DNA from: Saccharothrix australiensis
Lineage (GTDB): Bacteria > Actinomycetota > Actinomycetes > Mycobacteriales > Pseudonocardiaceae
Direction: 5' to 3'
NCBI RefSeq assembly: GCF_003634935.1
Contig: NZ_RBXO01000001.1
Location: 4,489,501 to 4,553,500, forward strand
Length of the DNA: 64,000 nucleotides
Part shown: piece after piece, positions 8,290 through 16,047 of the stretch
Layout of the letters: each line of letters starts with the position of its first letter
Position numbering within the stretch: the stretch's first letter is position 1
Program-made: the position numbers and the translations under genes
The notes under the pieces: generated by a model
Told to the model about the DNA's origin: nothing
Seen by the model: only the letters and a program-made list of their open reading frames with translations
Database searches by the model: none

Positions 8290-9522
8290 GTGAGTCTTCG
8301 CGAAATACCAGGGGTGCTGCTCGTCGGTTCACCCGCGGCGGGCGTGCGCGGCAGGTGCAACCACACCAGGCAGCCGGTCGACGGCGCCATCCTGGTGGTC
8401 GACGCGCTCGGGCCCGAGCTGTACGACGCCATCGTCTCCTCGGCCGCGGTGATCTGCGCGAGGGGCGGGCGCACCGGCCACATGCAGTCCCTGTGCCGGT
8501 CACGGGGCATCCCCGTCCTCCGCGTCGACCCCGCCGACCTGGCGGCGCTCGTCGGCGAGGTCACCGTGCGCCTCGACCGCGGTTCGGTCGTGCTCGGCGG
8601 CAGCGGGCCCGTGCCGTCCGCGCCGACGCCGACCACCGCCGCCCTCGACGAGGTCGACTCGATCTGCGTGGTCGTCGCCGACGCCACCGACATCGAGTCC
8701 ACGAACGCCCTCGTGCCGCGCGTCGAGCAGGTGGACAGCTACTTCATCCGCGAGGAGTTCGCCTGCCTCGCCGCGGACCTGAGCCCGATCGACGCGCTCC
8801 GCGCGGGTGTCCGCGCGGCGGAGCGCTACGGCGCGGCCCTCGCCGCCGAGCTGTGCTCGATGGTGAAGGAGCTGCTGCCCGGCCAGCGCCTCGTCATGCG
8901 GCTGCTGGACCTGCGCTCGGACGACGCCGCCCAGATCACGACCGGCGTCGAGGTGGACGACGAGCCCAACCCCGAACTCGGCCTGCACGGCGCGCGGTGG
9001 CTGCTGGAGGAACCCCACTACCCCCACGCGTTCCGCGCGCTGCGCGCCCACGTGCGGGAACGCCTGGGCGCGGACGCCGACCGGCTGGACTTCGCCGTGC
9101 CGTTCATCAACGACCGCGACGAGTTCCTGCGCCTGCGCCGGCACCTCGGCCTGGGCGGCGGCACGCCGCTCGGCGTGTTCGTCGAGACGCCTGCCGCCGT
9201 GCACTCGGCGGCCGAGTTCTGCGCCGCCGGCGCGTACGAGCTGTTCGTGGGCACCAAGGACCTGATCCAGTTCTACCTCGCCGCCGACCGGGGTAACCAC
9301 CTGGTCGCCTCGGCGTACCAGACCCGGCACCCGGCCGTGCTGTCCGCGCTGCGCCAAGCGGTCGAATCGGGGCAGGACACCGGGGTGCCGGTGCACGTCT
9401 TCGCGCTGGGGGCGGACGTGGACCACTACGTGCGGCACCTGCCGACGCGCCGGCTGATGATGTGCACCGCCGAGTTGCAGCACCTCGCGCGGGAGACGCG
9501 GAGCCCCGCGCCGACGCCCTGA
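8290..9522 (+). CDS. Enzyme I-like PEP-binding protein lacking the catalytic cysteine
   Basis: A 410-residue protein made of the last two parts of PTS Enzyme I or PEP synthase. First comes a swivel domain (residues 1-110) with the phosphohistidine motif GGRTGHMQS (His64). A PEP-binding barrel follows (about 145-400), with IREEFACL, VMRLLDLRSDD, NPELG, VFVETPAA and VGTKDLIQFYLAADRGN aligning with Enzyme I. The HPr-binding helical domain and any ATP-grasp domain are absent. The CGE motif that carries the catalytic cysteine of Enzyme I is replaced by VHVFALG. The first arginine of GWRAIR is also changed, to histidine. No HPr gene is nearby. Role unknown: a repurposed or inactive PEP enzyme is likely. 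GTG start, with GAGAGGAC upstream. Confidence 0.75.
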   Translation: MSLREIPGVLLVGSPAAGVRGRCNHTRQPVDGAILVVDALGPELYDAIVSSAAVICARGGRTGHMQSLCRSRGIPVLRVDPADLAALVGEVTVRLDRGSVVLGGSGPVPSAPTPTTAALDEVDSICVVVADATDIESTNALVPRVEQVDSYFIREEFACLAADLSPIDALRAGVRAAERYGAALAAELCSMVKELLPGQRLVMRLLDLRSDDAAQITTGVEVDDEPNPELGLHGARWLLEEPHYPHAFRALRAHVRERLGADADRLDFAVPFINDRDEFLRLRRHLGLGGGTPLGVFVETPAAVHSAAEFCAAGAYELFVGTKDLIQFYLAADRGNHLVASAYQTRHPAVLSALRQAVESGQDTGVPVHVFALGADVDHYVRHLPTRRLMMCTAELQHLARETRSPAPTP

Positions 9523-9526
9523 GGCG

Positions 9527-9577
9527 ACCGGTCGGCGCGGGCGCGGCGGCGGGGTCGCCGCGCCCGTGCCGACCGGT
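9527..9577. terminator. 22-bp hairpin after the PEP-protein gene
   Basis: Arms 9527-9548 (ACCGGTCGGCGCGGGCGCGG...) and 9556-9577 pair with a single G-T mismatch. The stem starts 4 bases after the stop codon and isolates the next two-component operon. Confidence 0.8.
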
Positions 9578-9676
9578 GGAGGCCGCCGCGCCGCCGGATG
9601 CCGCGCCACCGGCGTCCGAATGCCCCACCCTTTCGGGTACTGGCACCGGGCGCGGCGGTCCGGGCACAGTAATCGC

Positions 9677-10873
9677 GTGGGGGATCTGGGGATCGGGCAC
9701 TTCGTGGTGCGCGGGGAACGGTACTGGCGCGGTGTGCGCTTCCACGACGTCTACGTGGTGGTGGAGACGCTCATGACGGCCGCGCTGGTGGTCTCGGTGA
9801 AGCCGCCGGTGGAATCCACGCGCACCGTCGGCGCGGTGGTGCTGCTCGCGCTCATCGCGGTGGCCTACTTCGCGCTGGGCAGGCGGGAGATGGTGTCGCC
9901 GGCCAAGACCCGGCGCGGCGCCCTCTACATCGCGCTCGTGTACGCCTGCTACTTCGGCGCGGTCTCCCTGTCGCTCATGGCGCTGCTGGTCCTGCTGATG
10001 CTCTGGCCGCAGATGTTCATCCTGCTGCGGCTGCCGTGGGCGGTGCTGCTGTCGGCGGTGGCGTTCCTGTCCCCGTTCACGGTGACGCTGGCCGCCAGCG
10101 AGGAGGTCCTGGCCGTGCAGGACTTCGTCGGTTTCGCGGTCGTGTCGATCGCGCTGCTGCTGAGCGGGTGGTGGGCGGGCCGCGTCGTGGACCAGAGCAC
10201 CGAGCGGGCCCGCCTGATCGAGCAGCTGCGCGTCAGCCGGGCCGAGACCGCGCGGCTCGCCCACCAGGCAGGCATCTCCGCCGAGCGCGAGCGGCTGGCC
10301 GCCGACATCCACGACACCCTGGCGCAGGGGTTCGCCGGCGTCATCACGCTCATCCAGGCCGCGACCGCCACCCGGAAGCGCGACCCGCAACGCGCCGACC
10401 GCAGCCTCGACCTGGCGGTGCGCACGGCGCGGGAGAACCTGATGGAGACCAGGGCGCTGATCGCGGCCCTGACACCCGGCGCGCTGGCGGGCGGCTCGCT
10501 GGCCGACGCCGTGGGCACGCTGGTCGCCCACACCGGCGAGGCCCTCGGCATCGCCGCCCACTACCGCGTCCACGGCACGCCGCGCCGGCTGCGCCCGGCC
10601 CTGGAGGTCGCGGTGCTGCGCGTCGCCCAGGAAGCGCTGAACAACGTGCGCAAGCACGCCCGCGCGACGGCGCTCACCGTCGACCTCCGGTTCGGCGACC
10701 GCGAGGTGGGCCTGACCGTGGCCGACGACGGCGTCGGGTTCGACCCCGCCGACGCGCGCGACGGGTTCGGCCTGGGTGGCATGTGCTCGCGCGTCCAGCA
10801 GGTCGGCGGCGCGTTCCGCGTCACCAGCGCGCCGTCCCTCGGCGCCACGATCCACTTGGAGGTGCCGACGTGA
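9677..10873 (+). CDS. NarL-family sensor histidine kinase
   Basis: A 398-residue kinase of the HisKA_3 type. About five or six membrane helices lie within residues 25-165, followed by a short coiled linker. The dimerisation box ERLAADIHDTLAQGF follows, with phospho-accepting His212. The ATPase domain has the N box (AQEALNNVRKHA) and a G box (DDGVGFDPADA). It should phosphorylate the response regulator encoded by the overlapping next gene. The signal is unknown. No ribosome binding site is visible before the GTG at 9677, so translation may be leaderless. A longer frame opens upstream, but it overlaps the terminator and is low-complexity. Confidence 0.85.
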   Translation: MGDLGIGHFVVRGERYWRGVRFHDVYVVVETLMTAALVVSVKPPVESTRTVGAVVLLALIAVAYFALGRREMVSPAKTRRGALYIALVYACYFGAVSLSLMALLVLLMLWPQMFILLRLPWAVLLSAVAFLSPFTVTLAASEEVLAVQDFVGFAVVSIALLLSGWWAGRVVDQSTERARLIEQLRVSRAETARLAHQAGISAERERLAADIHDTLAQGFAGVITLIQAATATRKRDPQRADRSLDLAVRTARENLMETRALIAALTPGALAGGSLADAVGTLVAHTGEALGIAAHYRVHGTPRRLRPALEVAVLRVAQEALNNVRKHARATALTVDLRFGDREVGLTVADDGVGFDPADARDGFGLGGMCSRVQQVGGAFRVTSAPSLGATIHLEVPT

Positions 10874-11613
10874 TCCGCGTGCTGGTGGCCGACGACCACC
10901 CGGTGGTGCGCCACGGGTTGCGGGGCATGATCGAGGCGGAGGACGACCTGGAGGTGGTCGGCGAGGCCGCGAGCGGCGCGGAGGCCGTCGCCGTGGTCGA
11001 CGCCCGCGCGCCCGACGTGGTGCTGATGGACCTGCGGATGCCCGACGGCGACGGGTTGTGGGCCACCGGCCGCGTCCGGACCGGGCACCCCGCCTGCCGG
11101 GTGCTGGTGCTGACCACCTACGACACCGACACCGACATCACCCGCGCCATCGAGGCGGGCGCTTCGGGGTACCTGCTCAAGGACTGCTCGCAGGGCGAGC
11201 TGGTGGACGCGGTGCGGGCGGTGCACGCGGGGCACACCCCGCTCACGCCGTCGGTGGCCACGGCGCTGGCCAACCGGATGCGCACGCCCGCCCACGCCCG
11301 CCTGTCCGAGCGGGAGGTGCAGATCCTCCGCCTGGTGGCCAAGGGGTTGAGCAACGCGGACATCGGCCGGGAGCTGCACATCGGCGCGGCCACGGTGAAG
11401 TCGCACCTGCTGCGGACGTTCGCCAAGCTCGGGGTCAACGACCGCACGGCGGCGGTGGCCGCGGCGGTGCGCCGGGGGCATGGTGTGCTGGACGGGGTTG
11501 TGCCTGATGGGGTTGTGTCCAATGCACCGCGCACACCTCCTCCAGGGAGGTGCGGAACGCCCGCCACGGGTCGACCGGACAGTGATTCGTCCCTAGTGGA
11601 CAGACGAGGCTGA
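10870..11613 (+). CDS. NarL/FixJ-type response regulator with aberrant C-terminal tail
   Basis: A 247-residue protein. Its GTG overlaps the kinase stop (GTGA), so translation is coupled. The receiver domain has the DD pair (VADDHPVVR), phospho-acceptor Asp54 (LMDLRMPDGDG) and a conserved lysine (YLLKDCS). A LuxR-type HTH follows (LSEREVQILRLVAKGLSNADIGRELHIGAATVKSHL). A normal family member would end near VAAAVRRG. Here about 40 further residues, poor in structure and rich in P, G and S, read into DNA that on the other strand encodes a TetR remnant. The tail is probably acquired by loss of the original stop. Target genes are unknown. Confidence 0.85.
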   Translation: MIRVLVADDHPVVRHGLRGMIEAEDDLEVVGEAASGAEAVAVVDARAPDVVLMDLRMPDGDGLWATGRVRTGHPACRVLVLTTYDTDTDITRAIEAGASGYLLKDCSQGELVDAVRAVHAGHTPLTPSVATALANRMRTPAHARLSEREVQILRLVAKGLSNADIGRELHIGAATVKSHLLRTFAKLGVNDRTAAVAAAVRRGHGVLDGVVPDGVVSNAPRTPPPGRCGTPATGRPDSDSSLVDRRG

Positions 11614-11686
11614 TGCGGTCGGCGAACACCTCGGCGACCAGTGACTCCTTGGTGGGCAAACGGCGGTAGAGCGGCGCGGTCGGGAT
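11528..11686 (-). pseudogene. TetR/AcrR regulator remnant
   Basis: The minus strand encodes LYRRLPTKESLVAEVFADRI, the end of a TetR helix-turn-helix and the start of helix 4, followed by DPWRAFRTSLEEVCAV of the ligand domain. The N-terminal half of the DNA-binding domain and about 130 C-terminal residues are missing. The remnant overlaps the C-terminal extension of the plus-strand response regulator. Confidence 0.65.
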
Positions 11687-11817
11687 GCGAGGCGGTTCGG
11701 CGTCCGCCTCTTTCACTTCAGCCTGGGCGGAGGGTGCGCTCCGCTTTCCGTGCTAGCGTGGTCATCAGCGCTGGTGCGTTGGCGCACAAGGGTTTACGGC
11801 TGGTTCGTGGAGGTGCT

Positions 11818-12192
11818 GTGCCGACGAGAGCGTGGTTCCCGCAGCGAGTGGTGGATCGGGTGAACACCTGCGTGGGCGCGTTGCAGACCTCGCCCCGGTG
11901 GAAGGGCGTGGTCGGCAAGCACCTCACGACCATCACCTACACCGGACGGCGGTCGGGGCGGACGTTCAGCACGCCCGTCGGCTACCGCCGCGCCGGCGAC
12001 GTCGTCACCATCGGCGTGCGGCTCCCCGACGCCAAGACGTGGTGGCGCAACTTCCTCGGCGCGGGCGGCCCGGTCGCGCTGCGCCTCGACGACGTCGACC
12101 GCACCGGGCACGCCGTCGCCCACCGGGACGGACGTGGCCGCGTGCACGTCACCGTGCGGCTCGACGGCCCTCCGGCCGGGTCGCCGTCGTGA
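11818..12192 (+). CDS. Deazaflavin-dependent nitroreductase-family protein (DUF385-like)
   Basis: A 124-residue split-barrel protein. It has the core of the deazaflavin (F420)-dependent nitroreductase family: HLTTITYTGRRSGRTFSTPVGYRR, then VVTIGVRLPDAKTWWRNF. Family members reduce nitro compounds, or bind F420 without known activity. GGAGG at 11809 stands 5 bases before the GTG at 11818. The N-terminus is short, without the membrane anchor of some relatives. It stands alone between two gene remnants. Substrate unknown. Confidence 0.75.
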   Translation: MPTRAWFPQRVVDRVNTCVGALQTSPRWKGVVGKHLTTITYTGRRSGRTFSTPVGYRRAGDVVTIGVRLPDAKTWWRNFLGAGGPVALRLDDVDRTGHAVAHRDGRGRVHVTVRLDGPPAGSPS

Positions 12193-12246
12193 GCGGCCGG
12201 CCGACTGGCCGTGGCGGAACCACCGGGCGCGAGCGCGCGGAGGGTC

Positions 12247-12740
12247 ACCCGGCGCGCGGGAGCCGGTCGACCCGCTCGGCGTCCGCCGTCCGCTGTTGGG
12301 ACAGGAAGAGGTCGAGCGCGCGTCGCCAGGCCGAGCGCGCCTGGTCCGGGAGCCCCCGCGCGGCTTGGACCTCGCCGAGCTGTTCGAGCACCTCCGCCTG
12401 CCACGGCGGCATGTCGAGCACGTCGTAGAGCTGGGACGCCTCCGCGTAGCAGCGCTCGGCGGCGTCGAGGTCGCCGCGCTGGTGTGAGCCTGCCCCAGCA
12501 GGTTGCCCGCGTCGACCACGAGGTCGAGCGAGCGCCGCAGGTGCGTGAGCGCGGTGCGGTGGTCGCGCAGCTGGGCCAGGCTGATGCCGAGGCAGCGGTG
12601 GGCGGTGGCCTGGCCGGCGGGGTCGTGGCGAGCAGGTTCGCGTGCTCCTGCCGCAGGGCCGCCAGCGACGGCCGCGACGTCGGAGGACGCCAAGCCGCAC
12701 CCGGATGACGGACCACGACAGCCACGACGGCCGACAAGGG
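12247..12740 (-). pseudogene. TPR-repeat regulator fragment with two frameshifts
   Basis: Three minus-strand frames must be joined to read a tetratricopeptide region. SLAALRQEHANLLA lies at about 12650-12700. HRCLGISLAQLRDHRTALTHL and DLVVDAGNLLGQAHT lie at 12490-12600. GDLDAAERCYAEASQLYD through LDLFLSQQRTADAERV lies at 12250-12480. The order fits the C-terminal TPR part of AfsR/SARP- or LuxR-type ATPase regulators. The shift near 12480 is by one base. No DNA-binding or ATPase part remains. Confidence 0.7.
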
Positions 12741-12959
12741 GTCGGGCCGTCCTCCCCGTGGAGGGCGGCCCGACCCGTCACCACGAGCGGATCACCACCG
12801 CAGGGGGTGACACCGGGTCGCACATCCCGTCCGGTGACTTCGGTCCGCAGTCGTGCGGTTCCTCCGTGCAACGTTCGGCGTCGATCCGGCGTGTACGTGG
12901 TGATCGACATCGTCGATCACCGGGCAGGTGCCCGGCAGGCGAATTCCGAAGGGGTTCCC

Positions 12960-13313
12960 ATGAAGTTCGTCAAGCTGGTGGCGGGTGTCGTGCTCGCGGT
13001 GGCCGCGTTGCTGGGCGGCGCGGCGACGGCGGTCGCCAACCCGACCCACCCCTACCCGGTGACGGCCTGGCACGACGTCAACGTCCGGTCCTGCGAAGCC
13101 ACGTCGTGCCCGGTCATCGGTCGGATCGCGGCGGGCGCCACCGTCACCGCCTACTGCTGGACGTACGGCGAGCCGATCACCGACGCCGGCCTCACCAACG
13201 ACATCTGGCTCGTGCTGAGCCGCCAGGACGGCGGCAGGCGGCTGGCCAGCGCGCTGTACTTCACCGGCGACCAGCGCGCGAACCTGCCCTACGAGGCCAA
13301 CTGCGACCGCTGA
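12960..13313 (+). CDS. Small secreted SH3-like protein
   Basis: A 117-residue precursor with a clear signal peptide (FVKLVAGVVLAVAALLGGAATAVA, probable cut after AVA). The mature part of about 90 residues has the bacterial SH3 pattern: HDVNVRSCEATSCPVIGRI, then GATVTAYCWTYGEPI and IWLVLSR. Its four cysteines could form two disulfides. Such proteins are exported, and the SH3 fold often binds cell wall. GAAGGGG lies 6 bases before the ATG. It is a single gene, ended by the hairpin at 13318. Confidence 0.8.
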   Translation: MKFVKLVAGVVLAVAALLGGAATAVANPTHPYPVTAWHDVNVRSCEATSCPVIGRIAAGATVTAYCWTYGEPITDAGLTNDIWLVLSRQDGGRRLASALYFTGDQRANLPYEANCDR

Positions 13314-13317
13314 CACC

Positions 13318-13355
13318 GCGCGGCGCGGGAACCCGACCCGGTTCCCGCGCCGCGC
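13318..13355. terminator. 16-bp hairpin between convergent genes
   Basis: Arms 13318-13333 (GCGCGGCGCGGGAACC) and 13340-13355 are perfect complements with a 6-base loop. It is placed between the stop codons of the SH3-like gene and the minus-strand dioxygenase, so it acts for both. Confidence 0.85.
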
Positions 13356-13395
13356 CCCGACCAGGCTTCGGCCGACGCCGCGCCCGTGCCGGGCC

Positions 13396-14235
13396 TCACA
13401 CCCCGACGGGCACGTCACCGCGCAGGGTGATCCGGTGCATCACGCGCCGCTGGTCGCCGTAGTCGTCCACCGCGTAGTGCGCCGTGCTCCGGTTGTCCCA
13501 CACGACCACGTCGCCCGCGCGCCACCGGTGCCGCACGGTGAACTCCGGCCGCCCGATCGCCGCGAAGAAGACGTCCAGCAGCGCCCGGCTCTCCCCCTCG
13601 GTCACGCCCAGCAGGCGCGTGGTGAAGCCGGGGTTCACGAACAGGCCGCGCCGGCCCGATTCGGGGTGCACCCGGACCACCGGGTGCTCCACGGGCTCCA
13701 GCGACCGGACGCGCCGCCCCTCCCACGTGCTGCCCTCGCCGCCCAACCGGTCGCGCAGGTAGTCCTCGAAGTAGGCGCGCCCGTCGTGCAGCGCGGTCAA
13801 CCCGTCGGCCAGCGCGCGCACCGGCGCGGACAGGGACAGGTACGCCGCCTCCAGGTCGGTCCAGCACGTGTCGCCGCCGGTGGGCGGCAGCGTCACCGCC
13901 CGCAGCACCGAGCCGAGCGGCGGCCGGGCCATGAAGGTGACGTCGGTGTGCCACACGGGCGCCTTGCCGCCGTCGCCCGCGTCCAGCACGTAGATCTCGG
14001 GGTGGTCGGCGTCCAGGCCCGGCACGACGGGGTGCGCCGGCGTCGGCTCGCCCAGCGCGGCGGCGAACGCGCGGTGCGCCGCGGGCGTCAGCGACTGGTC
14101 CGGGAACACCAGCACCTTGTGCCGGACCAGCGCGGCCCGCAGCGGCGCGCCCGCCTCGCGGGTGGTCACGTCGCCGAGGTCGACGCCGGTGACGCGCGCG
14201 CCGAGGGTCGGGGTGAGCGGTTCGAAGTGCGTCAT
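13396..14235 (-). CDS. tauD: TauD/TfdA-family Fe(II)/2-oxoglutarate dioxygenase
   Basis: A 279-residue enzyme. It has the iron-binding HxD motif (VWHTDVTFM) and, near the C-terminus, a segment running from DNRSTAHYAVDDYGDQRR to the MHRITLRG end. That segment contains the third iron ligand (H of STAH) and the arginine that binds 2-oxoglutarate. Family members hydroxylate taurine or other sulfonates so that sulfite is released. It is the last gene of a four-gene minus-strand operon with a sulfonate-type ABC importer, which supports use of a sulfonate as sulfur source. Start: the ATG at 14235, preceded by GGGGACG, 15 bases after the ATPase stop. Confidence 0.85.
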   Translation of the reverse strand: MTHFEPLTPTLGARVTGVDLGDVTTREAGAPLRAALVRHKVLVFPDQSLTPAAHRAFAAALGEPTPAHPVVPGLDADHPEIYVLDAGDGGKAPVWHTDVTFMARPPLGSVLRAVTLPPTGGDTCWTDLEAAYLSLSAPVRALADGLTALHDGRAYFEDYLRDRLGGEGSTWEGRRVRSLEPVEHPVVRVHPESGRRGLFVNPGFTTRLLGVTEGESRALLDVFFAAIGRPEFTVRHRWRAGDVVVWDNRSTAHYAVDDYGDQRRVMHRITLRGDVPVGV

Positions 14236-14250
14236 GGTCGTCCCCACGGG

Positions 14251-15018
14251 TCAGGCCGCGACCGCGCGGACGGCGGCGGCGACCTCGCCGCGCAGCGCGG
14301 CGAACTCCGCCGAACCGCGCAGGTCGTCGGCCGGCACGCCGGAGCGCGGCAGCGGAACGGGCAGGTCCAGCGCCACCCGACCGGGCCGGTCGGACAGCAC
14401 GACGACGCGGTCGGCGAGGAACACGGCCTCGTCGACGCTGTGCGTCACGAACACCACGCCGCGCCCGCCGTCGGCCAGCGGGCGGACGTCCTCCTGCAAC
14501 CGCTCGCGGGTCAGCGCGTCCAGCGCGGCGAACGGCTCGTCCATCAGCAGCAGCCGGGGTCGGGCCGCGAGCGCACGCGCGATCGCCACGCGCTGCCGCT
14601 GCCCGCCGGAGACCTCCCACGTGCGCCGCGGTTCCAGCCCGGCCAGCCCGACCTGCGCGAGCAGTTCCGCGGTGCGGCCCGGTCGCGCGGCGCGCGGCAC
14701 GCCCGCCCACCGCAGGGCCGCGCCGAGGTTGCCGCCCACGGTCAACCACGGGAACAGCCGGGGCTGCTGGAACACTGTCCCGACGTCGCGGCCGGGCACG
14801 GGAGTCCCGCCGAGGACGCGCACCACGCCGGCCGTGGGCCGCTCGAACCCGCCGACCAGGCGGAGCAGGGTGCTCTTGCCCGAACCGGAGGGCCCGACGA
14901 CGACCAGGAACCCACCGGCCTCCACCCGTAGGTCCAGCGGGCCGAGGGCGGGCACGTCCACGCCCCTGCCCCGGTACCGGTGCTCGACGCCGACCAGGTC
15001 GACCAGCGGCTCAGCCAC
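14251..15018 (-). CDS. tauB: Taurine/alkanesulfonate ABC transporter ATPase
   Basis: A 255-residue ATPase of the SsuB/TauB/NitD group. Walker A is VVGPSGSGKSTLLRL, the Q loop is VFQQPRLFPWLTV, the signature is VSGGQRQRVAIARAL, Walker B is LLLMDEPFAALD, and the switch histidine is in VFVTHSVDEAV. It powers uptake through the permease encoded two genes upstream. The GTG start overlaps the end of the binding-protein gene (GTGGCTGA), so translation is coupled. Confidence 0.9.
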   Translation of the reverse strand: MAEPLVDLVGVEHRYRGRGVDVPALGPLDLRVEAGGFLVVVGPSGSGKSTLLRLVGGFERPTAGVVRVLGGTPVPGRDVGTVFQQPRLFPWLTVGGNLGAALRWAGVPRAARPGRTAELLAQVGLAGLEPRRTWEVSGGQRQRVAIARALAARPRLLLMDEPFAALDALTRERLQEDVRPLADGGRGVVFVTHSVDEAVFLADRVVVLSDRPGRVALDLPVPLPRSGVPADDLRGSAEFAALRGEVAAAVRAVAA

Positions 15019-16024
15019 GGGGCACCCGCAGCGCCGCGCGGAACGCCGCCACGTCCGGCACCGAGTCCACCTTCCGCTGCGCGTGCAGGAACCGCGCGGC
15101 GTCCCGGAGCCGCTCGGCCAGCGCGCCGGGCGCGTCGGGGGTGCCGAAGTACGCCGGGCCCCGCTGCTCGGCGTGGTCGAGGTAGATGTTCTGCCCGAGC
15201 TGGGACAGCGCCTCGTCGACCGGCGCGCCGAGCTGCCGCGCCACGGCCTCGGCGACCACCCGCGGCTCGGTCTTGATCTTCTTGAGCGCGTCGTCGGTGG
15301 CGGCGAGCCACCGGTCGACCACGTCGCCGTTCCGCTCGACGAAGTCCGCGCGCGCCACCGTGAAGGTCAGCGTCGGCCGGCCGGCGGCGGCCAGTTCGGC
15401 GCTGTCGGTGAGCGTCACGCCGTCCGCGCGGAGCACGTCGAGCACCGGCGTCCACACGTACGCACCGTCGACGTCGCCGCGCTGCCACGCCGCCTGGATG
15501 TTCGGCGGCTCCAGGTCGACCAGGGTCACCGACGCCGGGTCGACGCCCGCCCGGTCGAGGGCCGCCAGGAGGCTGTAGTGCGCGGTCGAGCCGAACGGCG
15601 TGGCGACCTTGCGCCCGGCCAGCCCCCGGACGTCGGTGACGCCGCTGTTCGCCCGCACCACCAGCGCTTCGCTGGCGCCGATGACGTTCAGCAGCTCGAT
15701 CACCCGGTAGGGGATGTTCAGCGGCGGGCACAGCCCGGCCGCCGCCGGGCTGCTGCCGAGCACCGCGATGTCCACCGCGCCGCCGAGGAACGCGGTGTTG
15801 ATGCTCGCCCCGGAGTCGAACGACGTCCACGTCACCTCGTGGTCGGGCAGCGCCTGCTCCAGGGTACGCCGGTCCTTCACCAGCAGCGTCCCGTCCGCGA
15901 AGTTCTGGTAGGCCACGCGGACCCGGCGGCGCTCGCCGGACCCGGACGAGCCGCCGACACCGCACGCGGCCAGCGCCGGCGCGGCGGCGAGCAGGGACAG
16001 GACCGATCTGCGGGTGACGGGCAC
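15011..16024 (-). CDS. tauA: Taurine/sulfonate ABC transporter binding lipoprotein
   Basis: A 337-residue protein. It opens with TRRSVLSLLAAAPALAACG, a twin-arginine-like lipoprotein signal whose LAAC box is cleaved before the cysteine. The mature protein is a periplasmic-binding fold of the TauA/SsuA type. FDSGASINTAFLGGAVDIAVLG and GLAGRKVATPFGSTAHYSLL are family-typical. It delivers the substrate to the permease. The GTG at 16024 is preferred because GGGAGG lies 6 bases upstream. A GTG at 16051 overlapping the permease stop (GTGA) is an alternative that adds nine residues. Confidence 0.85.
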   Translation of the reverse strand: MPVTRRSVLSLLAAAPALAACGVGGSSGSGERRRVRVAYQNFADGTLLVKDRRTLEQALPDHEVTWTSFDSGASINTAFLGGAVDIAVLGSSPAAAGLCPPLNIPYRVIELLNVIGASEALVVRANSGVTDVRGLAGRKVATPFGSTAHYSLLAALDRAGVDPASVTLVDLEPPNIQAAWQRGDVDGAYVWTPVLDVLRADGVTLTDSAELAAAGRPTLTFTVARADFVERNGDVVDRWLAATDDALKKIKTEPRVVAEAVARQLGAPVDEALSQLGQNIYLDHAEQRGPAYFGTPDAPGALAERLRDAARFLHAQRKVDSVPDVAAFRAALRVPRG

Positions 16025-16047
16025 GGGTGGCCTCCCGGTGTCGGCGC

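Noticed and set aside
13415..14749. 444-codon minus-strand frame across tauD and tauB
   Set aside because: It is a shadow of the two real genes in another frame and consists of Arg/Ala/Gly-rich text.
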